Assembly (NCBI RefSeq): GCF_043195195.1
Contig: NZ_JBAFWT010000019.1
Location: forward strand, 33,975 to 97,974
Length of the DNA: 64,000 nucleotides
Source: NCEH01 sp043195195
GTDB taxonomy: Bacteria > Pseudomonadota > Alphaproteobacteria > Rhizobiales > Xanthobacteraceae
Reading direction: 5' to 3'
Shown here: positions 26,919 to 36,740 of the stretch, one piece after another
Numbering within the stretch: the stretch's first letter is position 1
Layout: each line of letters starts with the position of its first letter
Notes under the pieces: model-generated
The model's input: the letters and a program-made list of their open reading frames with translations, nothing else
What the model was told of the DNA's origin: nothing
Databases searched by the model: none
Program-made: the position numbers and the translations under genes

Positions 26919-28046
26919 ATGCGCCAATGGATCCTCAACGTACTTTATCTGGGTCTCAAAGAGATCGCGAGCGTCCTGCGTGACGTGGCGATGGTCGGGC
27001 TGATCATCTACGTTTTTACAGTTGCCGTTTATTCTATGGCCACTGGTCTCAAGACCGAAGTGAACAATGCCAGCGTCGCTATCGTCGACGCCGACCGTTC
27101 GACACTGTCGTCGCGCATCAAGGATGCGCTACAGCCGCCTTACTTCAGCCCAGCGCGCGACATCGACCGTTCCGAGGTCGACGAGCTGTTGGACAAAGGG
27201 TCATATACGTTTGTCCTGGAAATACCCCCCCGCCTCGAAGCGGACCTCCTCGCAAATCGTGGCCCCTCGATTCAAATCAACGTCGACGCGACGGCCGTGA
27301 GCCAAGCCGCTGTGGGAACGGCCTATATCCAGGAAATCATCACCCGCGAGGCGGCAAACTTTCTGCATCAGCACGGCACGAGCGAAGTCGTTCCCATCGA
27401 GCCCGTCATCCGCGCCTTGTTCAACCAGAACCTTGAGGCGATCCGGTTCAATGCGAGCATGGACATCATCATGAACGTAACGATGCTCGGGATCATTCTC
27501 GTCGGGGCAGCCGTCATGCGCGAACGAGAACACGGCACCATTGAACATTTGCTGGTGATGCCGGTCCGGCCGAGTGAGATTGCCGCAGCGAAGATCTGGG
27601 CGAACGGTCTGATCATTCTCCTGGCAGCCGGCTTTTCTTTGCACGTTGTCATAGAGTTCGTGCTGCAGATACCGATCATCGGCTCTGTCGAGCTTTTCCT
27701 GGCTGGAACCGCCATCTATCTCTTCGCGGTGACGTCGCTCGGTATTTTGCTGGCGACGATCGCGAACTCGATGCCGCAGTTCGCGCTGCTGGCGATCCCG
27801 GTGTTCGTCGTCATGTTCCTGCTGTCAGGCACGTTCACGCCGTTTGAGAGCATGCCTCCGATCCTGCAGGACATCATGTATGCGGTGCCCTCGACGCACT
27901 TTGTGAGATTTGCGCAGTCGATCTTGTATCGAGGTGCGGGACTCGATGTCGTCTGGAAGGATTTGATGGTCATGACCGGATTGGGGGCGGTGTTCCTTGC
28001 CGCCGCTCTCTCACGATTCAGGTCGATGCTCGTACGACAGTCGTAA
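26919..28046 (+). CDS. ABC-2 type permease, YhhJ-like
   Basis: 375 residues, starting 2 bases after the fused ABC gene. One N-terminal helix (about 20-40), a large extracytoplasmic region (about 45-175: VNNASVAIVDADRSTLSSRI), then five helices with the ABC-2 signature MREREHGTIEHLLVMPVRPSEI between. It forms the second permease of the HlyD-ABC exporter. Confidence 0.92.
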   Translation: MRQWILNVLYLGLKEIASVLRDVAMVGLIIYVFTVAVYSMATGLKTEVNNASVAIVDADRSTLSSRIKDALQPPYFSPARDIDRSEVDELLDKGSYTFVLEIPPRLEADLLANRGPSIQINVDATAVSQAAVGTAYIQEIITREAANFLHQHGTSEVVPIEPVIRALFNQNLEAIRFNASMDIIMNVTMLGIILVGAAVMREREHGTIEHLLVMPVRPSEIAAAKIWANGLIILLAAGFSLHVVIEFVLQIPIIGSVELFLAGTAIYLFAVTSLGILLATIANSMPQFALLAIPVFVVMFLLSGTFTPFESMPPILQDIMYAVPSTHFVRFAQSILYRGAGLDVVWKDLMVMTGLGAVFLAAALSRFRSMLVRQS

Positions 28047-28266
28047 GGTGCTGTTCGTGGGTGGTCGAGACCTGCCTCTTCCACCGAATGGCCGGCAACC
28101 GTTCGGGCAATCCGCGGAGCGTGGCGCTCGCGGTCGTCAATTCGTACTTCACCATCGCCCTCGCTGATGTTGCCCGACTTGGTCGACCATGTCGTCGATG
28201 TCGCTCTATCCAACTGCACGAAGCTCGGTCGCCGAGCCTTCGCCAGCGGCCATCGAGGGGCGACAT

Positions 28267-29322
28267 TCAGCGAAGGCTTGCATTGATCTCCTCCAATCGT
28301 GCCATGCGAGGGCACAATTCCTTTTCCGAAAGCGCGTTGAGAGGCGTATCCGTCGTGTTGAGATCGGCGTGCAGTTCGTCCTTATCGCTTGCAACGTAGA
28401 GCAGTCCCGTCACGATCTCGGACTTGGCCTCGTGCTCGAGCAGAAAATCTATGGCGGCCCGGCGATCATGCACGCTGTATTCGGCGTTCAGCTTTTTCAG
28501 CCGGAGCCAGGACCCGTCGTGCTGTTGAACCAATTCGAGCTTGCCGGGCTCGTAGTCGACCGTGATCGGTGCACGTCCGACGATCACGTCCAGCCGATTG
28601 ACCGCGATGTTGTGCTCGCGGACATAATCATAGCTCTTGGTGGAGCCCTCATGGTTGTTGAAGGCGACACACGGCGAGATGACGTCGATGAAGGCCGCGC
28701 CCTCGTGCTCGATGGCGCCCTCGATGAGCGAGACGAGCTGTGCCTTGTCACCGGAGAACGAGCGGGCGACGTAGCTTGCGCCGAGCTGGAGCGCCAGGGC
28801 GGTAAGATCGATGGGCTTGTCGATGTTGACGACACCCTGCTTTGATTTCGATCCGTCGTCAGCAGTTGCGGAGAACTGGCCCTTGGTGAGGCCGTAGACG
28901 CCGTTGTTCTCAACGATATAGACCATGTTGACGCCACGGCGAAGCGCATGGGCGAACTGACCAAGCCCGATCGAGGCGCTGTCACCATCACCCGACACGC
29001 CGAGATAGATGAGGTCGCGATTGGCGAGGCTGGCTCCAGTCAGGACCGACGGCATGCGCCCGTGCACGGAGTTGAAACCGTGGGAATTCCCCAGGAAATA
29101 GGTCGGCGTCTTCGAGGAGCAGCCAATGCCGGAGATCTTGGCCACTCGGTGCGGTGCAATCGATAGCTCGAAGCATGCCTCGACGATCGCAGCAGTGATG
29201 GAATCGTGGCCGCATCCCGCGCACAGCGTGGAAATAGCGCCCTCGTAGTCGCGCCGCGTATAGCCGAGCGTGTTTTCCGGCAGGGCGGGGTGATGGAACT
29301 TCGGCTTGGCGAGATAGCTCAT
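28267..29322 (-). CDS. 2-oxoacid:ferredoxin oxidoreductase, beta subunit
   Basis: 351 residues. Fe-S and TPP features of the OFOR beta chain: CAGCGHDSITAA, GIGCSSKTPTYF, GDGDSASIGLGQF with an Asn nearby (VENNGVYGLTKGQ). The family decarboxylates a 2-oxoacid with CoA, or runs in reverse, using ferredoxin electrons. The alpha gene ends by overlapping this start by 4 bp. Substrate (2-oxoglutarate, pyruvate or another) cannot be settled from sequence alone. It is the last gene of the DASS-flavoprotein-OFOR operon; no hairpin was seen in the 220-bp gap to the ABC permease. Confidence 0.93.
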   Translation of the reverse strand: MSYLAKPKFHHPALPENTLGYTRRDYEGAISTLCAGCGHDSITAAIVEACFELSIAPHRVAKISGIGCSSKTPTYFLGNSHGFNSVHGRMPSVLTGASLANRDLIYLGVSGDGDSASIGLGQFAHALRRGVNMVYIVENNGVYGLTKGQFSATADDGSKSKQGVVNIDKPIDLTALALQLGASYVARSFSGDKAQLVSLIEGAIEHEGAAFIDVISPCVAFNNHEGSTKSYDYVREHNIAVNRLDVIVGRAPITVDYEPGKLELVQQHDGSWLRLKKLNAEYSVHDRRAAIDFLLEHEAKSEIVTGLLYVASDKDELHADLNTTDTPLNALSEKELCPRMARLEEINASLR

Positions 29323-31163
29323 GCGATCGCCCTCTCACTCTGTTTCGCGGCTTCGCCGAGACGGGCGGCGATGGCGGCGGCGATGAATCGGGCGGTGATC
29401 GGCGTTCCGTCATAGTGCAGAATTGGCGTCACCTTGGCGGGATCGACACCGCATTCGGTGACGATCAGTGTGCGAAGCTGGGCATCGCGGTTCTGCTCGA
29501 CCACAAACACCGCCTCGTGTGAGCGCAGGAAAGCGTCGACGTCGCGGTTGAAGGGAAACGCCCTGACCCGCATCCGGTCGAGCACATGGCCCTCGGCCTC
29601 CAGCAGATCAGCCGCCTCCTCCATGGCGGGAGATGTCGAGCCGAAATAGATCACCCCGTAGCGCGAGGGGGTGCTGGCCAGGGTGACCACGGGCCCGGGA
29701 ACAAGATCCTTTGCGGTCTCGAACTTCTTCAACAGCCGTTCCATATTGTCGACATAGGGACCGCCCTCCTCGGTATAGCGTGCATAGCGGTCTCGGGTCG
29801 TGCCGCGGGTGAAGAAGGAGCCCTTGCGCGGATGAGTGCCAGGGTAGGTGCGGTAGGGAATGCCGTCGCCGTCGACGTCGAGATAGCGGCCAAAGTCCTT
29901 GCCGGCGTCGAGATCGGCTGCGGTCATCACCTTGCCGCGGTCGTAGACCCGGTCGTCATCCCAGCGCAGTGGCGCGCAGAGCCGATGGTTCATGCCGATG
30001 TCGAGATCGAGCATGAGCAAGACCGGCGTCTGCAGCCGGTCAGCGAGATCGAAGGAGAGGGCGCTGAACTCGAAAGCCTCTGCCGGCCCCTCCGGGAAGA
30101 GCAGGACATGCTTGGTGTCGCCGTGTGAGGCATAAGCCGCGAGCAGGATGTCGGACTGCTGCGTGCGCGTCGGCATGCCCGTCGAGGGGCCGCCGCGCTG
30201 CACATCCATGATCACGGCTGGGATCTCGGCGAAATAGGCTAGCCCGAGAAACTCCTGCATCAGCGAGATGCCGGGCCCGGAGGTCGGCGCAAAAGCCCGC
30301 GCGCCGTTCCAGGCGGCGCCGATCACCATGCCGCTGGAGGCGAGTTCGTCCTCGGTCTGGATGATGGCGTAGCGCTTCTTCCCGGTCTCGGGATCGATCC
30401 GGAAGCGCGCGCAATAGGCGGAGAAGGCGTCGGCGATCGAGGTCGAGGGCGTGATCGGATACCACGCGCAGACCGTGGCGCCGCCGAACACCGCACCGAG
30501 CGCCGTCGCGGAATTGCCGTCGATGAAGATGCGCCCGCCGACGGCGTCCGCACGCCGGACGCGCAGGCCAATGGGGCAGGGGAGATTGTCGACCGCCCAG
30601 TCACGACCGAGATGGAAGGCTTGGACATTGGCCTCTATGAGGCGCTCCTTGCCCGCGAATTGCCGGTCGATGAGCGTGTCGATCTCACCGGTGTCCATCT
30701 CGAGCACCGCGGCGAGAACACCGATATACATGATGTTCTTGAAGAGCTGCCGCTCCCGCGGGTCGCTGTATTCCCTGTTGCAGATCGCGCCCAGCGGAGC
30801 GCCGAGGACGGTTATATCCTCGCGGAATTGGGATTTCAGAACGGGCCGCGTCGAATCGTAGATCAGGTATCCGCCCGGTTCGAGCCCGGCCTGGTCCTTG
30901 GCGAAGGTCTGGGGGTTCATCGCCACCACGAGATCGGTTCCGCCGCGTGCGCCCAGATAGCCGGCCTCGCAGACGCGGACCTCGTACCAGGTCGGAAGGC
31001 CCTGGATGTTCGATGGGAATATGTTGCGAGCCGCGACCGGCACGCCCATTCGCAGCACCGCCCGCGCGAACAGCTCGTTGGCGCTTGCGGACCCCGATCC
31101 ATTGGTGTTGGCAAAGCGGACGACGAAGTCGTTGACGCGGCTTATCGCGAGCGTGTCGGGCAT
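29319..31163 (-). CDS. 2-oxoacid:acceptor oxidoreductase, fused gamma-alpha subunit
   Basis: 614 residues. About 1-190 is the gamma domain (FANTNGSGSASANELFARAV; GGTDLVVAMNPQTF), and about 210-614 the alpha pyrimidine-binding and transketolase C-like domains, with the family motif CAWYPITPSTSIADAF. Length and order match KorA-type gamma-alpha fusions. The gene overlaps its flavoprotein neighbour by 22 bp and the beta gene by 4 bp, so the three are one unit. Confidence 0.93.
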   Translation of the reverse strand: MPDTLAISRVNDFVVRFANTNGSGSASANELFARAVLRMGVPVAARNIFPSNIQGLPTWYEVRVCEAGYLGARGGTDLVVAMNPQTFAKDQAGLEPGGYLIYDSTRPVLKSQFREDITVLGAPLGAICNREYSDPRERQLFKNIMYIGVLAAVLEMDTGEIDTLIDRQFAGKERLIEANVQAFHLGRDWAVDNLPCPIGLRVRRADAVGGRIFIDGNSATALGAVFGGATVCAWYPITPSTSIADAFSAYCARFRIDPETGKKRYAIIQTEDELASSGMVIGAAWNGARAFAPTSGPGISLMQEFLGLAYFAEIPAVIMDVQRGGPSTGMPTRTQQSDILLAAYASHGDTKHVLLFPEGPAEAFEFSALSFDLADRLQTPVLLMLDLDIGMNHRLCAPLRWDDDRVYDRGKVMTAADLDAGKDFGRYLDVDGDGIPYRTYPGTHPRKGSFFTRGTTRDRYARYTEEGGPYVDNMERLLKKFETAKDLVPGPVVTLASTPSRYGVIYFGSTSPAMEEAADLLEAEGHVLDRMRVRAFPFNRDVDAFLRSHEAVFVVEQNRDAQLRTLIVTECGVDPAKVTPILHYDGTPITARFIAAAIAARLGEAAKQSERAIA

Positions 31164-32932
31164 GTGTCACCTGCATGGGTCATGTCGATGAAGTATTTCT
31201 GCATGCTCCAGGCGCCGGTCGGGCAGCGCTCGGCGCACAATCCGCAATGCAGGCAAAGGTCCTCGTCCTTCACCATGACGCGTCCGGTCTTCAACCCGTC
31301 GGCGACATAGAGATCTTGGAGCGGGTTCAGCGCGGGCACCCGTAGCCGCAGGCGCAGCTCCTCCTCCTCGCCGTTCTCGGTGAAGGTGATGCAGTCCATC
31401 GGGCAGATGTCGACGCAGGAATCGCATTCGATGCAGGACGGCCCGCTGAACACCGTTTCGACATCGCAGTTGAGGCAGCGATCCGCCTCGGCGAGCGCCA
31501 GGGCCGGGTCATAGCCGAGTTCCACCTCCGTGCGGATGTCCTTCAGCGCGGTCTTGTTGTCGCGCGAGGGCACCGGGAAGCGGCGGTCGAGCGTGACCTC
31601 GCTGTCATAGGCCCACTCGTGGATGCCCAGCTTTTCGCTCTCGATCTGCACATGGGGTAACAGGCGTTCGCCGATGTCCTCGCCGGACAGCAGGCGGTGG
31701 ATCGACAGCGCCGCGTCGTGGCCGTGGGCGACGGCGCTGATGATGTTTTTCGGGCCCCGCGCCGCGTCGCCCCCGAAGAACACCTTGGGGTGGGTCGAGG
31801 CGAAGGTCGTTTCCGCCACGACCGGCATGTCCCATTTGTCGAAGTCGATTCCGATATCGCGTTCGATCCATGGAAAGGCGTTCTGCTGACCGATTGCGAT
31901 CACGACCTCGTCGCAGTCGATCTGCCGCGGCGGCTCGCCCGTCGGTACGATCGTGGAGCGGCCGTTTTCGGTGACGGTCGTGACTGGTTCGACCAGCAGG
32001 CCCGTCAGGCGCCCCCCTTCGTTGACGAAGGCTTTGGGCGCGAGACCGGCCGAGATGGTGATCCCCTCATTGAGGAGCGCTTCCTTCTCCCAGCTTGCCG
32101 CCGGCATCTCGTCGAAGCCCTCGCGGACGACGACGGTGATGTCCTCACCGCCTAAGCGCCGGGCAGAGCGGCCGCAATCCATGGCGGTGTTGCCGCCGCC
32201 GATGACGACGACGCGCCGCTCCGTCCTCGTTACGTGCCCGAACGACACCGACGCCAACCAGTCGAGCCCGACGTGAATTGCGGTGGCAGCCTCTTTCCGG
32301 CCAAGGATATCAAGTTCCCTGCCGCGCGGGGCGCCGGAGCCGATGAATACGGCATCATAGCCCTCCGAAAGCAGCGCCTTGAGGCTGTCGATGCGCTTGC
32401 CGGAATGAAAGGTGACGCCGAGATCGAGGATATAGCCGCATTCCTCGTCGATTACGGAATCGGGCAGCCGGAATTTCGGGATCTGGCTGCGTATCATGCC
32501 GCCGGCCTTGGGGTTGCCGTCGAACACGGTGCAGTCATATCCGAGCGGCGCAAGATCGCGCGCGACCGTCAGCGAGGCGGGACCTGCCCCCACCAGCGCG
32601 ACGCGCTTGCCGTTCGTGTGGGCAGTCGGCCTGGGGAGGCGGTCGCGGATGTCGTCCTTGAAATCGGCCGCGACCCGCTTGAGCCGGCAGATCGCCACCG
32701 GCGCCTGCTCGACCCGGCCGCGCCGGCAGGCCGGCTCGCAGGGCCGGTCGCAGGTGCGCCCGAGGATTCCCGGAAAGACGTTCGATTTCCAATTGATCAT
32801 GTAGGCGTCGGTATAGCGGCCCTGCGCGATCAGACGGATGTATTCGGGAACCGGCGTATGCGCCGGGCAGGCCCACTGACAGTCCACGACTTTGTGAAAA
32901 TAGTCAGGTGCGGAAATGTCCGTCAGTTTCAT
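31142..32932 (-). CDS. FAD/NAD(P) Fe-S oxidoreductase, GltD-like, with ferredoxin domain
   Basis: 596 residues from ATG 32932 (AGGAG 8 bases upstream). N-terminal Fe-S domain with CQWACPAHTPVPEYI and CDRPCEPACRRG; FAD site VALVGAGPASLTVARDLA near residue 115; NAD(P) site VVVIGGGNTAMDC near 250; a third Cys pair; then two 4Fe-4S ferredoxin motifs CIECDSCVDICPMDC and CLHCGLCAERCPTG at the end. It probably links NAD(P)H to the 2-oxoacid oxidoreductase next to it, either as electron donor or acceptor. Confidence 0.92.
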   Translation of the reverse strand: MKLTDISAPDYFHKVVDCQWACPAHTPVPEYIRLIAQGRYTDAYMINWKSNVFPGILGRTCDRPCEPACRRGRVEQAPVAICRLKRVAADFKDDIRDRLPRPTAHTNGKRVALVGAGPASLTVARDLAPLGYDCTVFDGNPKAGGMIRSQIPKFRLPDSVIDEECGYILDLGVTFHSGKRIDSLKALLSEGYDAVFIGSGAPRGRELDILGRKEAATAIHVGLDWLASVSFGHVTRTERRVVVIGGGNTAMDCGRSARRLGGEDITVVVREGFDEMPAASWEKEALLNEGITISAGLAPKAFVNEGGRLTGLLVEPVTTVTENGRSTIVPTGEPPRQIDCDEVVIAIGQQNAFPWIERDIGIDFDKWDMPVVAETTFASTHPKVFFGGDAARGPKNIISAVAHGHDAALSIHRLLSGEDIGERLLPHVQIESEKLGIHEWAYDSEVTLDRRFPVPSRDNKTALKDIRTEVELGYDPALALAEADRCLNCDVETVFSGPSCIECDSCVDICPMDCITFTENGEEEELRLRLRVPALNPLQDLYVADGLKTGRVMVKDEDLCLHCGLCAERCPTGAWSMQKYFIDMTHAGDTCPTRSR

Positions 32933-33015
32933 CTCATCATCTCCTGCATCCGGGGGCCTTAACGCGCGACGTCTTAGGTCCGCCGCAGAGACTGGGAGCA
33001 GGGGGCTGCCGGATC

Positions 33016-34557
33016 TCAGACATATCCGATCCATTTCCAGTAAGTTGCGCCGAGCAGCATGACGAGCGCGAAGGCGATCACGGTGAGCACGAGGCCGGTG
33101 CGCACGAAGTCTTTCGCCTCGAAGGTCTCGGTTCCGTATGCCACCATGTTCTGCGGCGCATTCACTACGAGGATGAAGCCGAAGCTGACAACGAACTGCA
33201 GCAATATGGTCATGCCGATGATGTTGATGCCGGGGGTCGATACGCTCTGCAGCACGGCGATGACGATGGGGATCATCGCCGAGGCGAGTGCCGTCGCGCT
33301 GGCGAAGCCGAGATGGATCAGGATGAGGAACAGGCTGAGCACGGCGAGGATGAAGAGGGAGGTTCCGCCGGCGAGCCCGAACCGCTCTACCACGATGCCG
33401 GCGAGCCAGACCGCACCGCCCGTCTGGAGAAGCGCGGTGCCGAGGCTGATGCCGACGCCGAACAGGATGACCGTGCCCCAGGGGATCTTCGGCTGCGCCT
33501 CTTTCCAGGTCATGATGCCGATGCCGGGCACGAACATCAGCGCCACCGCAGCGACCGTCGTCGACGAGGTGTCGAACGGATGCAGCACCCCTTCCGTCGC
33601 CCAGAAGGCGAGCAGGGTGAGCGACAGGGTGAGCAGCTTCTTTTCAGCCGTCTTCATGGGGCCGAGTTCGGCGAGCGATTTGCGGATCGCGGCCCGTCCG
33701 CCCGGCACTTCATCAACCTCCGGCTTCATCATCCGCGTCATGACGAAATAGAGCACCACCGTCATGATGATGGCGAAGGGCGCGGCGGCGACGAACCATT
33801 CCAGCCAGGTCACGGTGTAGTTCAGCGTCCGCTCGATGAAGCCGACGGCCACCATGTTCTGGGCGGCGGCCGTCTTGATGCCGATATTCCAGATGCTGGC
33901 GGTGTTCACTGTCGTGATCATCAGCATGCCGGCGAAGGCGCCGTTCTTGTTCACGCCGAACGCCGCGATGATGCCGAGCATGATGGGAACGATGCTGGCC
34001 ACGCGGGCCGTGGTGGATGGCACGAGAAAAGCCATCACGATGCCCACGATGATCGCGCCGATGACGACGTCGCGGCTCCGGGTGCCGGTGCGCGAGAGGA
34101 TGACGAGGGCAATGCGCTTGTCGAGCCCGGTGATCGTCATCGCGGCGGCGAGGAACAGCGCCGCCGCGACCAGAACGAGCGCAGTATTGGCGAAGCCGCC
34201 AAAGGCCAGGCCGAGCCCTCTGCTGGTGCCCATCAGCACGTCGGGATTCGTCTGAGAGGGGGACAGCCCCAGCAGGAACGCCATCAGTGCAGCGATGATC
34301 AGGGCCGAGACGGCGTAATCGACCGCTTCCGTCATCCACACGATCACGGCGAAGGCCAGCACCGCCAGCATGCGCTGGCCCGCGACGGGCAGCCCCTCCG
34401 GGGTTGGAAGCATGATGACGAGGACAAGCGCCGCAAGGCCTGTAAGCAGGCCCCAGTGCGACCGGAGCCAAGATGGCTCCTGAGGCGCGCGGCCAGACTC
34501 GGACCTCGAACTTTGCTCTGAAGGGGCTGCGATATTGCGATCTGTCGTTCCGGACAC
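33016..34557 (-). CDS. DASS/SLC13-family sodium:dicarboxylate-type carrier
   Basis: About 513 residues from GTG 34557; ATGs at 34578 and 34593 give longer forms. I favour the GTG because AAGGGGA lies before it and the upstream box predicts a transcript start near 34583. About 12 helices; the first Ser/Asn region has FLVPSTTARVASIVPIML, the second VNAPQNMVAYGT near the C-terminus, typical of the divalent anion:Na+ symporters. It would import dicarboxylates or related acids and feeds the same operon as the 2-oxoacid oxidoreductase, 83 bp downstream. Confidence 0.9.
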   Translation of the reverse strand: MSGTTDRNIAAPSEQSSRSESGRAPQEPSWLRSHWGLLTGLAALVLVIMLPTPEGLPVAGQRMLAVLAFAVIVWMTEAVDYAVSALIIAALMAFLLGLSPSQTNPDVLMGTSRGLGLAFGGFANTALVLVAAALFLAAAMTITGLDKRIALVILSRTGTRSRDVVIGAIIVGIVMAFLVPSTTARVASIVPIMLGIIAAFGVNKNGAFAGMLMITTVNTASIWNIGIKTAAAQNMVAVGFIERTLNYTVTWLEWFVAAAPFAIIMTVVLYFVMTRMMKPEVDEVPGGRAAIRKSLAELGPMKTAEKKLLTLSLTLLAFWATEGVLHPFDTSSTTVAAVALMFVPGIGIMTWKEAQPKIPWGTVILFGVGISLGTALLQTGGAVWLAGIVVERFGLAGGTSLFILAVLSLFLILIHLGFASATALASAMIPIVIAVLQSVSTPGINIIGMTILLQFVVSFGFILVVNAPQNMVAYGTETFEAKDFVRTGLVLTVIAFALVMLLGATYWKWIGYV

Positions 34558-34617
34558 GATGTCGAAATCCCCTTGCATTGCCAGCGCAAACATTGGCCGG
34601 GGGGAACACCGGAAACC

Positions 34618-34631
34618 TTAATGGATATCAA
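34618..34631 (-). promoter_or_regulatory. FNR/FixK-like box upstream of the DASS-oxidoreductase operon
   Basis: TTAATGGATATCAA; on the minus strand TTGATATCCATTAA, one mismatch from TTGA-N6-TCAA. At -41.5 it predicts a start near 34583 with an AATGTT -10-like sequence. This supports the GTG start at 34557 (26-base leader). Confidence 0.5.
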
Positions 34632-34865
34632 AGAATCTACTGATCGCAGCATTCGACGGTTTGGACGTTGTACGAACAACGGACTGAAACACTTTCTCGG
34701 GGCGGGCTGTTTTGACGATGAAAAAGGGGAATCGTGAGCCTGTTGATCAACGGTATCGCCGGCTCTGTTGTTCGCGACTTTTGAATGGCGAATTAATTAG
34801 AATGATTATAAGGAAGGGCATTCGCCCGCCGTGGCAGTCGGCGACCAGCCATCCAGAGGTTCGAC

Positions 34866-36740
34866 GTGGGTCTGTTCACCGGCCTGGCCACGGCCCGCGC
34901 CAGACTGCTGCTGGTCATCATCGCGCTTTTGGGGCTGGCAGGCGGCGGGATCGCCTTTCTGACGGATAATGGCGCTTGGGCCGGACGCCTCTGGTTCGCA
35001 GGGACGCTCCCCATTCTGGCGGCGCTCCTCACCGAAATCGTCACATCCCTCCGGCGCGGCCAGATCGGGCTCGATATCGTCGCCGGCCTGTCCATGTCGG
35101 CGGCGCTTGCCTTCGGCGAACCGCTCGCCGGCAATGTGGTGGCGCTGATGTATGCCGGCGGCCAGCAACTGGAGAGTTTCGCCGAGGGCCGCGCGCGGCG
35201 GGAAATGACGGCGCTGCTCGGGCGCGTCTCGCGGACTGCCATGCGCTACGCCGGCAACCTCCTCGAGGAGGTGACGATCGAAAGCCTTCGCCCCGGCGAT
35301 CGCATTCTGGTGCGCCATGGCGAGGTGATCCCGGCTGACGGGACGGTCGCGGAGGGGGAACCGCTGCTCGACGAGGCGGCGCTCACCGGGGAGGGGTTGC
35401 CGGTGCGCAGGCCAGCAGGCGAGGAGATCCTGAGCGGTTCCACCTGCGCGGGCGACGCCTTCGATCTCATCGTCATGCGCGAGGCGGCGGAAAGCACCTA
35501 TGCCGGCATCGTCCGTCTGGTCGAAACGGCGCAGCAGAGCAAGGCGCCGATGGTGCGCATGGCGGACCGCTATGCGATCTGGTTCCTGCTGTTCACGGTC
35601 GTTCTCGCCGGCGCGGCATGGGGGTTGAGCGGCGATCGCCTGCGCGCCTTGGCGGTTCTGGTCGTCGCCGCCCCCTGTCCGCTCATCCTGGCCGTGCCCG
35701 TGGCGATCATCTCGGGGATGTCGCGGGCGGCTTCGCGCGGTGTCCTCATCAAGAATGGCGGAGCGCTCGAAGCGCTGGCCAGGGTGCGCACGGCGATTCT
35801 CGACAAAACCGGAACGCTGACCTTCGGGCGGGCCGCCGTCACCGGGATCCGCACCGTGGAAGGCTGGGACCAGGACGAAATCCTGCGGCTTGCCGCTTCG
35901 CTCGATCAGGCCTCGGCCCATGTCACGGCGGAGGCGCTGGTGACGGCGGCGCGTGAGCGCGGGCTTTCTCTGTCGAGCCCCTCCGAGGTTCAGGAGACGG
36001 CGGGAACCGGCATCGAAGGCATCGTCGAGGGCCGGCGCATCGTGGTCGGCGGCAGCGATTTCGTCCGCTCCCGCAGTGCCGCGGGCAATCCGCGCGCGTT
36101 GGGGGCCGGGCTCGCTCAGGGAACCGTCGTGGTCGCCATGGCCGTCGATGGCACCGTGGCGGGCATCATCACGCTCGCCGACCCCATCCGCCCCGATGCC
36201 GCAGGCGTGCTCGCCGCGTTCCGCAAGGCCGGCATCCGGCGCATCGTCCTTGCCTCCGGCGATCGCGACGATGTCGTTGCGGATGTCGGACATAGGCTGC
36301 AACTGGACGCCGCGCAGGGCGAGCTGGACCCGGCCACCAAGGTGGAGGTCGTCCTGCGCGAACGCGCCGCCGCCGCGGTGATGATGGTCGGCGACGGGGT
36401 CAATGACGCGCCCGCGCTCGCCGCGGCGGATGTCGGCGTCGCAATGGGCGCCCGGGGTTCGGCAGCGTCCTCGGAAGCGGCGGACATCGTTCTCCTTGTC
36501 GATCGGCTCGACCGGCTGGCCGACGCGCTCTTCGTGGCCCACCGCACGAGGCGGATCGCACTGCAGAGCGTCGTCGCCGGGATCGGCCTGTCGGTGATTG
36601 CGATGGCCGTCGCCGCCCTCGGCTTCCTTCCGCCGGTGCAAGGCGCGCTGATGCAGGAACTGATCGACGTCGCCGTCATCCTGAATGCGCTCAGGGCGCT
36701 GAGGCCAATTCCGATCGGAGGCGCCGATGAACATTCCTGA
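34866..36740 (+). CDS. Divergent P1B-type heavy-metal ATPase (APCPL motif, no HP dipeptide)
   Basis: 624 residues from GTG 34866. No N-terminal metal domain; helices start at once. The core has TGE in ALTGEGLPV, DKTGTLTFG and GDGVNDAPAL. The membrane motif is VVAAPCPLILAVPV (CPL), and the P1B hallmark HP is replaced: SLDQASAHVTAEALV. It therefore belongs to a less-studied P1B subgroup, not the copper group. A broken chromate transporter gene overlaps its end by 14 bp. Metal specificity unknown. Confidence 0.9.
   Translation: MGLFTGLATARARLLLVIIALLGLAGGGIAFLTDNGAWAGRLWFAGTLPILAALLTEIVTSLRRGQIGLDIVAGLSMSAALAFGEPLAGNVVALMYAGGQQLESFAEGRARREMTALLGRVSRTAMRYAGNLLEEVTIESLRPGDRILVRHGEVIPADGTVAEGEPLLDEAALTGEGLPVRRPAGEEILSGSTCAGDAFDLIVMREAAESTYAGIVRLVETAQQSKAPMVRMADRYAIWFLLFTVVLAGAAWGLSGDRLRALAVLVVAAPCPLILAVPVAIISGMSRAASRGVLIKNGGALEALARVRTAILDKTGTLTFGRAAVTGIRTVEGWDQDEILRLAASLDQASAHVTAEALVTAARERGLSLSSPSEVQETAGTGIEGIVEGRRIVVGGSDFVRSRSAAGNPRALGAGLAQGTVVVAMAVDGTVAGIITLADPIRPDAAGVLAAFRKAGIRRIVLASGDRDDVVADVGHRLQLDAAQGELDPATKVEVVLRERAAAAVMMVGDGVNDAPALAAADVGVAMGARGSAASSEAADIVLLVDRLDRLADALFVAHRTRRIALQSVVAGIGLSVIAMAVAALGFLPPVQGALMQELIDVAVILNALRALRPIPIGGADEHS

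Noticed and set aside
32908..34521. 537-codon open frame antisense to the DASS carrier
   Set aside because: Extremely Asp/Glu/His/Gly rich, the mirror of hydrophobic helices on the other strand.
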